Positions 16,148 to 22,621 of a stretch of 33,806 nucleotides of DNA are shown here, piece after piece (position 1 is the stretch's first letter; each line of letters begins with the position of its first letter). Both the position numbers and the translations under genes were made by a program. Under the pieces are notes generated by a model. That model was not told the origin of the DNA and made no database searches. It worked only from the letters and a program-made list of their open reading frames with translations. The DNA is from Prevotella sp. (GTDB taxonomy: Bacteria; Bacteroidota; Bacteroidia; Bacteroidales; Bacteroidaceae): the NCBI GenBank assembly GCA_017467565.1, contig JAFUSV010000127.1:1-33806 (forward strand), written 5' to 3'.

Positions 16148-18547
16148 ATGAAGAAAATACTTGTTTTTATTGGCTTATGTATGCTGACGGTCAGTGCCTG
16201 GGCACAGAACCGTACAGTAGAGAACCTGAATTTTGGCTGGCGGTTTCATGCCGGCGATGTGACTGGGGCCGAGGCTACGGCATTCGATGACAGTCAGTGG
16301 CGCACGGTCAATGTGCCGCACGACTTCCAGATAGAGCAGCCCTGGGTCGCTCCTGCCGCTGATGAAAAGGCTGACAACAGTGATGCTGCGGCCAACATCA
16401 AGAGTCGCTTGTCCAGCCGTGGATTCAAGGAGATGGGCAAGGCTTGGTATCGCCTTCACTATACACCCGCCGACTCGCTGAAGGGTCGCCATCTGCTGCT
16501 CGACTTCGGAGGTATCATCTATGTAGGTGATGTCTACCTGAACGGACAGAAGGTGGGTAGTACCGACTATGGCTATGTAGGCTTCGAGATAGACGTGACG
16601 GACAAGATGCGCTTTGGACAGGACAATGTCATTGCTGTCATGGCCGACACCCGTCAACCCAATAATTCGCGCTGGTACACCGGTGGCGGACTTTATCGTG
16701 ACGTGCGACTGGTGGCTACGTCGAAGGATCTCTACTTTGGACGCCATCCTCTTTATATTACGACGCGCGACAATCAGTTTGTCAATGTGTCAGCCGAGAT
16801 GACCAACCGCACCAAGGAGACCGTGCAGGTCAAGGTCACCATCCTTGACCCAGACGGACAGACCGTGAGTGAGCAGACGACCTCAGTGAAGCGCCACAGG
16901 GCAACATCAACCCAGGAAGTGCCCATCATACCCGAGACCCGTATCGCCCATCCTCGTCTTTGGGATATTGACACGCCTCAACTCTATACCGTCGTGGCTC
17001 AGCTGTTGCGCAAGGATGGTAGCGTGGCCGACGAGGTGAGCGATCATTTTGGCATCCGCACTGTTGAGATAGGTCCCGACTTTGGCTTGAAACTCAATGG
17101 ACGCAAGGTGTTGCTCAAGGGCTATGCTAACCACCACACGCTGGGTGCCCTTGGGGCTGCTGCCTATCCGCGAGCCATCGAGAAGCGCCTGCAGATGATG
17201 AAGCAGTATGGCATCAATCATATACGTACCAGTCATAATCCCTACAGCCGCGATTTCATAGAACTCTGCGACAAGTATGGCATCCTGCTGGTTGACGAAC
17301 TCTACGACAAATGGACCCGTCAGCATACGGGAGGCCGCATCCCCTTCGAGGAGCATTGGCAGCGTGAGGTGCCAGAGTGGATCAAGCGTGACCGTAACTC
17401 ACCGTCGGTGGTGCTGTGGAGCCTGGGTAACGAGTTGCAGCAAGACCCTAACCAGCCTTTCAATGACTTTGGTGTGACGATGTATCGTCTCATGCGGCCA
17501 CTTGTCAGCCGTTATGATTCTACGCGTCTGGTCACCGTAGCCATGCATCCCCGCTACCGTAACTGGGAGACCGATTCGCTGCCCTGCGAACTGGCCAAGC
17601 TCACTGACGTGCAGTCCTACAACTATCGTTATATGTACTTCCCTGGCGATGGTCGCCGCTTCCCCTGGATGACCTTCTATCAGAGCGAAGCCAGTGTGGC
17701 TGCCATGGGCGAGAACTATTTCGCCATGAATCTCGACCGCGTCATCGGACTGGCCTATTGGGGAGCCATCGACTATCTGGGTGAGAGTCAGGGATGGCCT
17801 GCCAAGGGCTGGGGACAAGGTGTCTTCGACCTCTCGCTGGAGCCTAAGCCTAAGGCTTACTATATGAAGAGCTTCTTCTGTCCCGATGAGCCTGTGGTGC
17901 ATATTGCCGTCATTGACAAGAAGGGTGACCAGATGTGGAACGGTGTGCAGACAGGTAACGACGGCATGAGCGACCACTGGCAGCGCGTCAAGGGTCAGCG
18001 TCTCTCGCTCATCACCTATACCAATGCCGAAGAGGTGGAACTGGTACTTAACGGCCGTAGCCTTGGCACCAAGCGTAACGACATGACGAATGCCAAGATG
18101 CGCAACCAGATACGTTGGAACGACATCGTCTATGAGCCGGGCAGACTGGTGGCCATTGCCCGTACGGCAGGTCGCGAGGTGGCTCGCCATCAGATAGAGA
18201 CTACTGGCGATGCCGTCCGACTCGTTGCCGAGGCTGACAACGAGCACTGGCAGGCTGACGGCATGGATTTACAGCATGTGCGCATTGTGGCTGTCGACAA
18301 GAAAGGCCGTCGTGTACAGGTGGCCTCGTCGATGGTGAACTTCTCTGTAGAGGGTGAGGCTGACATCGTGGGTGTCGTCAATGGCGACATCAACAGCGAC
18401 GAACTGACCGTGGGTAACTCGCGTTCACTCTACAACGGCACGTGCACGGTCATCCTCCGTGCCCGTCGTCAGGCAGGGCCGGTCACGCTTACAGCCACTA
18501 CGGAAGGCATGAAGCCGGCCGTTAGTAAATTGACAATTGAGGATTAA
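16148..18547 (+). CDS. Secreted glycoside hydrolase family 2 enzyme (beta-galactosidase type)
   Basis: The 799-residue protein has a signal peptide (MKKILVFIGLCMLTVSAWA). A GH2 sugar-binding jelly roll (~25-200; LLLDFGGIIYVGDVYLNGQKVG, SRWYTGGGLYRDVRL) is followed by an immunoglobulin-like domain (~205-310) and a TIM barrel (~315-600). The acid/base is Glu429 in WSLGNEL and the nucleophile is Glu514 in YQSEASVA. A C-terminal DUF4982/Ig-like portion (EPVVHIAVIDKKGDQMW, VELVLNGRSLGTKRN) completes it. The layout is that of Bacteroidota periplasmic or surface beta-galactosidases; substrate could also be a glucuronide or mannoside, since family 2 is mixed. It has its own promoter and no SusC/SusD pair nearby. 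The last codons (KLTIED) are read from a heptamer repeat at 18528-18555. Confidence 0.92.
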   Translation: MKKILVFIGLCMLTVSAWAQNRTVENLNFGWRFHAGDVTGAEATAFDDSQWRTVNVPHDFQIEQPWVAPAADEKADNSDAAANIKSRLSSRGFKEMGKAWYRLHYTPADSLKGRHLLLDFGGIIYVGDVYLNGQKVGSTDYGYVGFEIDVTDKMRFGQDNVIAVMADTRQPNNSRWYTGGGLYRDVRLVATSKDLYFGRHPLYITTRDNQFVNVSAEMTNRTKETVQVKVTILDPDGQTVSEQTTSVKRHRATSTQEVPIIPETRIAHPRLWDIDTPQLYTVVAQLLRKDGSVADEVSDHFGIRTVEIGPDFGLKLNGRKVLLKGYANHHTLGALGAAAYPRAIEKRLQMMKQYGINHIRTSHNPYSRDFIELCDKYGILLVDELYDKWTRQHTGGRIPFEEHWQREVPEWIKRDRNSPSVVLWSLGNELQQDPNQPFNDFGVTMYRLMRPLVSRYDSTRLVTVAMHPRYRNWETDSLPCELAKLTDVQSYNYRYMYFPGDGRRFPWMTFYQSEASVAAMGENYFAMNLDRVIGLAYWGAIDYLGESQGWPAKGWGQGVFDLSLEPKPKAYYMKSFFCPDEPVVHIAVIDKKGDQMWNGVQTGNDGMSDHWQRVKGQRLSLITYTNAEEVELVLNGRSLGTKRNDMTNAKMRNQIRWNDIVYEPGRLVAIARTAGREVARHQIETTGDAVRLVAEADNEHWQADGMDLQHVRIVAVDKKGRRVQVASSMVNFSVEGEADIVGVVNGDINSDELTVGNSRSLYNGTCTVILRARRQAGPVTLTATTEGMKPAVSKLTIED

Positions 18548-18555
18548 GAATTGTT
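18528..18555. repeat. Four heptamers (aattgac, aattgag, gattaag, aattgtt) over the GH2 stop codon
   Basis: Units are at 18528-18534, 18535-18541, 18542-18548 and 18549-18555. They encode the last residues and stop of the GH2 gene and abut the hairpin at 18556. Confidence 0.7.
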
Positions 18556-18602
18556 CATAGCAAATGCGCCACTTACTCCGAGTAAGTGGCGCATTTGCTA
18601 TG
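18556..18602. terminator. 22-bp perfect hairpin at the convergent junction after the GH2 gene
   Basis: Bases 18556-18577 are the exact reverse complement of 18581-18602, with the 3-base loop ccg. It starts eight bases after the GH2 stop and lies 14 bases beyond the stop of the converging gene. No T-run follows on either strand. The core matches the hairpin at 29432-29466, with compensatory changes. Confidence 0.75.
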
Positions 18603-18616
18603 AGTAAGCAGGCCAT

Positions 18617-19357
18617 TTAGTCTGCAAGTTTTTCGAAGCGGGGACTGCCCCATATCTCGACGTAACCGAGGCTGCGGGCGTAGGGTATGTCCATAGCGAC
18701 GACGAGATAGACCTTGTGTGAGTTGTTGTCTGTGTTGGAGAGGTCGTAGCGGGTGGCATCGCTGGATTGCCACTGGCTCCAGAATGTCATGCCGATGATG
18801 GCGGTGGCATCACTGTTCTCTGCCAGCAGATAGAGATAGCGGTGACCGTTGTCCTGTTCGTCGCTGTATTGGTTGCCCCAGTACCAGAAGCCTTTCTCCA
18901 GGTATTTGTCGGCAGTCTCATGAAACTCTTTTGCAGATGAAGGCTGCTGGCTGTCGAGAACCCAGCCTATGCGGCGCTGTCCGTTGTCATTCTGCTCGAC
19001 GGTCATACGCCAGTCGGCAGGGTAGACGTTCCCGCTACGGCTATACAGACAGTCAGTGTGACATTGCAGCGACAGCCCGTCGTCAGCTATCTGTGCAGTG
19101 AATGAGATGGTGTCGGTACCTGCTGAGTAGATGCCTGGAGCCACCTCGATGCCGTTGTTGGCGGCTATGAGTAGCCAACGGCCTGTCAGTCCGTCGAGCG
19201 AAGCAGGTGCCTGCTGCACGAAATGGATGCTCTCTATGCTGTCTACGGGCATTGTCAACATGCTGCCGTCGTTCTTCTGAATCTTCATGTTGACCTGCGC
19301 CATACCCTCGAGGGTCAGTGCAGTCAGCAGGGTCAGTGATAGTATTCTTTTGTTCAT
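18617..19357 (-). CDS. Exported protein of unknown function, last gene of the TonB-receptor operon
   Basis: The 246-residue protein starts at MNKRILSLTLLTALTLEGMAQ, a signal peptide; the in-frame ATG at 19387 would put ten extra residues before it. After the signal comes VNMKIQKNDGSMLTMPVDSIESIHF, the same short module (K.DG....M.VDSI..I.F) that opens the DUF4876 protein of this operon. The rest (LTGRWLLIAANNGIEVAPGIYSAGTDTISF... WRMTVEQNDNGQRRIGWVLD... YLYLLAENSDATAIIGMTF) is beta-rich and ends in a G..EIWG pattern; a lipocalin-like fold is possible but unproven. It sits 48 bases after the DUF6850 gene, the gap being filled with heptamer repeats. I do not recognise a named family. Confidence 0.8.
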   Translation of the reverse strand: MNKRILSLTLLTALTLEGMAQVNMKIQKNDGSMLTMPVDSIESIHFVQQAPASLDGLTGRWLLIAANNGIEVAPGIYSAGTDTISFTAQIADDGLSLQCHTDCLYSRSGNVYPADWRMTVEQNDNGQRRIGWVLDSQQPSSAKEFHETADKYLEKGFWYWGNQYSDEQDNGHRYLYLLAENSDATAIIGMTFWSQWQSSDATRYDLSNTDNNSHKVYLVVAMDIPYARSLGYVEIWGSPRFEKLAD

Positions 19358-19371
19358 AATGTCATATATCA

Positions 19372-19406
19372 AATTCTCAATTGTCAATTATCAATTCTCA
19401 ATTCAT
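19372..19406. repeat. Five heptamers of the aatt[cga]tc type
   Basis: Units aattctc, aattgtc, aattatc, aattctc and aattcat run from 19372 to 19406. They fill the gap between the stop of the DUF6850 gene (19406-19408) and the start of the next gene (19357). Confidence 0.8.
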
Positions 19407-21067
19407 CAGAAAGTGCACCCCAGGCTGAGGGCAGCTGCCGTATGGTCGCGTCCAGAGCGCTGGGTCATGTCGGTCATCAGTGAGCCGTTGGCTTTATGGT
19501 GGCTCAACGTCAGGGCTACATGACTTTGCAGATGGGTGGCAGGCAGCATAAATGTGTATTTCACTTGTCCGCTGACGGTGTACTGTGGAGCCGTCAGATA
19601 TTCATATTGCCTGTACAGGTAGGCCTCCATCGTGGCAGGCATGGCCTGCTTGTCACTGGGCGTCTGGAAGGTGAAGTCCTCGAAGGGCATGTCAGAACCT
19701 TGTGTGAAAGCATAGCTGCCAGTAAATGACCACAGGCCCGATGATGTCAACAGATGATGGGTCGCTGAAGCAAACCACGACTGGCTGGACAGTTTCTGCC
19801 TGCGGTAGAAGGGGTACTGGTAGGCCGTGTGCTTCTGGTGCTGCCAGTCCGTGCCTGCCAGGAATGTCCATCGGGGGGAAGTGAATGGCTGGCTGTCAGG
19901 GCGCAGCAGGTCGACTGTCAGCGCAATGTGGCCGTCGGTCCATAGCTTGTTGGCAGTCTTGACAGGTGCATAGTACTCGTAATACGTAGCTCCTGAGGTG
20001 TTTTGCAGTTCGCGGTAGGTGTTAGCTTCGTTCTTTAAGTTCTCAGCCTGGATGGCCACGTCAAGGTGACAGTTGACCTGCGGGGCTTCATACGACAGAC
20101 GTGCCGAATAGTCGTAGACATGACTCTTGTGTCCTGTGTACGTGATGGTATAAGGTGACTTGCGTCCATAGTAGCCACTGCGACGAGCATAGCTGAAGGC
20201 ATTATAGAACCGGAAGCCTGCCAACTGGATGCTGAACTGCGCACCGACACCATGATAGTCGTTGACCAGCGGCATCTCGCGGCTCTTGTCAGTGAACCCC
20301 GTGCTGCCAAATTGCTCTACAGGGCCTGTGAAAGCAGCATAGTCTACCAATGTCTTGTAGACCTTGTCGTTCTTGCCGTAGGTGCTGAACAGCACGCTCT
20401 CCGTATTGCGGTGGTACAGGAAATGGGCCCCCAGGCTGAGCCAGCAGGACACAGGGACATAGATGCCTGCCGACAGCTGTAGGTCCATCAACTTGTTCTT
20501 ATGACGTAAATCCTTGTATTTAGCATAGTTGGCCGATGTGTACGACAGTCTCAGCCCAAGCGAGGCATCGCCCAGAACAGAGCACCCGACACCTCCCGTC
20601 AGCCGGTAGATGTCACGATGCTTGGTGCCAGTGTTAGACAGCGAGTCCTCCACTAAGTCGAATGGCAGGTGCGACTGCTTCTGCGAGAACATGTCGGCAT
20701 CAGCTGGCAGTGGCATAAAGGCCGACCCAGCCATGTCTTTGCCAGAGAAATTGTCGTAGCTCATGGCACCATAAACGACAGCTTTAGGGGAGAGTCGGTA
20801 GAACGATTCCACGCTGGCATTGGCCTGCAAGACATTGGGCGAGTCGAAGAAGTCAGTGAAGTCACCCTTCGACCGCCTGACGTTCACCTCAGCCTGAGCC
20901 ATGTTGATGGTGGCATAGCGTGTCAGCGCAGCAGCATTCAGCGATACCAGCCACGGGTCACTGCGCTTCACGAACTGATAGTCGCGTAGCAGCAGCGAGT
21001 CCTGGGCCTGTAGGACGGTGGCCGTTGACAGCAGGTAGAGTAGTGCAGTTATTTTCTGAGAGAACAT
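19406..21067 (-). CDS. DUF6850 family outer-membrane beta-barrel protein
   Basis: The 553-residue protein has a signal peptide (MFSQKITALLYLLSTATVLQAQ) and a long series of amphipathic strands (for example YRLSPKAVVYGAMSYDNFSGKDMAGSAF, LRLSYTSANYAKYKDLRHKNK, LSLGAHFLYHRNTESVLFSTYGKND). It ends in an aromatic residue (AALSLGCTF), the usual barrel terminus. I recognise the family as the Bacteroidota DUF6850 barrels that accompany DUF4876 proteins and TonB receptors. Its start overlaps the end of the DUF4876 gene by 19 bases, which argues for coupled translation and a shared job. The function is unknown; a role in assembly or transport of the partner surface protein is plausible. Confidence 0.8.
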   Translation of the reverse strand: MFSQKITALLYLLSTATVLQAQDSLLLRDYQFVKRSDPWLVSLNAAALTRYATINMAQAEVNVRRSKGDFTDFFDSPNVLQANASVESFYRLSPKAVVYGAMSYDNFSGKDMAGSAFMPLPADADMFSQKQSHLPFDLVEDSLSNTGTKHRDIYRLTGGVGCSVLGDASLGLRLSYTSANYAKYKDLRHKNKLMDLQLSAGIYVPVSCWLSLGAHFLYHRNTESVLFSTYGKNDKVYKTLVDYAAFTGPVEQFGSTGFTDKSREMPLVNDYHGVGAQFSIQLAGFRFYNAFSYARRSGYYGRKSPYTITYTGHKSHVYDYSARLSYEAPQVNCHLDVAIQAENLKNEANTYRELQNTSGATYYEYYAPVKTANKLWTDGHIALTVDLLRPDSQPFTSPRWTFLAGTDWQHQKHTAYQYPFYRRQKLSSQSWFASATHHLLTSSGLWSFTGSYAFTQGSDMPFEDFTFQTPSDKQAMPATMEAYLYRQYEYLTAPQYTVSGQVKYTFMLPATHLQSHVALTLSHHKANGSLMTDMTQRSGRDHTAAALSLGCTF

Positions 21068-22191
21068 TTCTGGCGTTCGTGGAAATCGTTTGACGAGTCG
21101 TTATAGTCCTGATAGACGATGTGTGCACCATTGCTGATGCTGGCTTCTGCATCGATGCCGCTGGGGTCGGTAGAGCCGTCCGTGCCCAGCGCATAGTTAT
21201 AGATGAGTTTACCTTTGTTTTCTGCCATCCCCTCCGTCATCTCCTGGTCAACATTACGATAGAGCGAGTGTCCCAACTTGTTGGTCATATACACATAGCC
21301 GGCATCGATATCCGATGTTAGGCGCTTCATGTTGTTCTCCTTGGCTGATGCCGTGTAGACCTCCACACCGTCTATGATCCATTCGTTGGGAATCCTGATG
21401 CAGGCGTGGATAGGATCCTGTGCCGCACCTGGCGAGTACCACAGGTTGTTGGCATTGCTGGCATGGGCAGCTGGCGAGATGCCTTGTGGCTGATAGATGA
21501 TAAGTGCCGGCGATGTCACGCTGAGGGGCCATGCCGTAGCCTGTCCGAACTTGTAGGCCTTCAGGTAGTGGGACGTCGGGATGACGTCGGACGGGGTGGG
21601 GTAGTAGGAGGTCTGGTTGTAGCCGCTCTCAGGGTCGTACATGCAGTAGTAGTCCTCGTTGGCATAGTTCACCGACTGGCTGTAGGTCAGCGTGTTGTCT
21701 ATGGCTCCCTGGCAGTTGATGACTATCTGCGAGAACGGTTCGAAGACGAGCGACCCTGGGTAGTACCAGATGCCGTTGGCCACAGGCGTGAATGCATCAG
21801 CCTCATAGATGAGCGACCCGTCCTGTAGGTAGTTGTCGTTCTTTGAGTTGCTGTTGTAGGGTGTGGCGAATGCGAAGCAGAGGTTGTTGACCACTGCCCG
21901 CTGCGGACAGTTGTTGTAGAGTATGATGCACTTGTCCATCTGGAAAAACTCGTTGCCTACATCCTTGGGACATCCACCGCAGTAGAGTTCCTTGATGACG
22001 ATCTGGTCGGCATTGACGTCCTCCTCCGTGGGTTTCGCTTCTTCATCGAAGGTGATGTCTCTGATGTCCGACACCATCACCTCCTGAGTGCTGCCGTTGG
22101 TCTTGGTGATGACCATCTTCCAACTCTGGGCAGTCACTGTCGACAGTTGGCAGCCAATGAGCGTCAGTAATATCAATGTCAGTCTCTTCAT
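21049..22191 (-). CDS. DUF4876 domain-containing exported protein
   Basis: The 380-residue protein has a signal peptide (MKRLTLILLTLIGCQLSTVTAQ) and the opening module WKMVITKTNGSTQEVMVSDIRDITFDEE (residues ~24-52). The DUF4876 domain follows: IVIKELYCGGCPKDVGNEFFQMDKCIILYNN... VVNNLCFAFATPYNSN, then aromatic-rich beta segments. It lacks a lipobox and may be surface-held through its partners. Two Cys pairs (YCGGC, plus C in MDKC/NNC) are visible and could be structural or metal-binding. It sits between a small lipoprotein gene (43 bases upstream) and the DUF6850 barrel gene (19-base overlap). The family is known only from context with TonB receptors; substrate capture at the surface is a guess. 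Confidence 0.82.
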   Translation of the reverse strand: MKRLTLILLTLIGCQLSTVTAQSWKMVITKTNGSTQEVMVSDIRDITFDEEAKPTEEDVNADQIVIKELYCGGCPKDVGNEFFQMDKCIILYNNCPQRAVVNNLCFAFATPYNSNSKNDNYLQDGSLIYEADAFTPVANGIWYYPGSLVFEPFSQIVINCQGAIDNTLTYSQSVNYANEDYYCMYDPESGYNQTSYYPTPSDVIPTSHYLKAYKFGQATAWPLSVTSPALIIYQPQGISPAAHASNANNLWYSPGAAQDPIHACIRIPNEWIIDGVEVYTASAKENNMKRLTSDIDAGYVYMTNKLGHSLYRNVDQEMTEGMAENKGKLIYNYALGTDGSTDPSGIDAEASISNGAHIVYQDYNDSSNDFHERQKCSLRK

Positions 22192-22210
22192 AATCTATGT
22201 CACTATCATA

Positions 22211-22231
22211 AATTCTCAATTCTTAATTCTC
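22211..22231. repeat. Three heptamers (aattctc, aattctt, aattctc)
   Basis: Units are at 22211-22217, 22218-22224 and 22225-22231, in the 43-base gap between the small lipoprotein stop (22235) and the DUF4876 gene start (22191). They belong to the same family as 19372-19406. Confidence 0.75.
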
Positions 22232-22234
22232 ACG

Positions 22235-22621
22235 TCAATGCACGATTCTCTTCTTCGACATTTTCAGGGGGATGCTGGTGGCATTGAGGCTGTCGGGCGA
22301 AACGACAATCATGCTGCGCACCCCGTTGAAGTGATAGCGCCACCAGATTGTCGTGGTCGAGTCGATGAACTGGCTCGACGTGCTGGCCTCATAGATGCCT
22401 GGTGTCACCTCGAAATGAGCGACACCCTGCCTGTCGGTAGAGTCCACGAAGAGTGCGTCGCGTCCTATGGCTTTCAGTTCCACCCTGGCTCCAGCGTAGG
22501 GCCCAACCGAATTTTCAGGATACTCCAGTTGCACCTGTAGCTGGCACAGTTCCAGCGACTCGTCGTAGGAACAGGCTATGAGCAGGCTCATACCTATTAT
22601 AATATATAGTAGTTTTCTCAT
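22235..22621 (-). CDS. Small lipoprotein of unknown function in the TonB-receptor operon
   Basis: The 128-residue protein has a type II signal peptide, MRKLLYIIIGMSLLIAC, with the acylated Cys at residue 17. The mature part (LELCQLQVQLEYPENSVGPYAGARVELKA... VDSTDRQGVAHFEVTPGIYEASTSSQFIDS) reads as a single carboxypeptidase-regulatory-like or Ig-like beta sandwich: a V.L....G.A.F.V.PG.Y.A pattern. It overlaps the end of the TonB receptor gene by four bases (ATGA), so the two are translationally coupled. Such small lipoproteins often cap or gate the receptor from the surface, but this is inferred from position only. Confidence 0.8.
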   Translation of the reverse strand: MRKLLYIIIGMSLLIACSYDESLELCQLQVQLEYPENSVGPYAGARVELKAIGRDALFVDSTDRQGVAHFEVTPGIYEASTSSQFIDSTTTIWWRYHFNGVRSMIVVSPDSLNATSIPLKMSKKRIVH

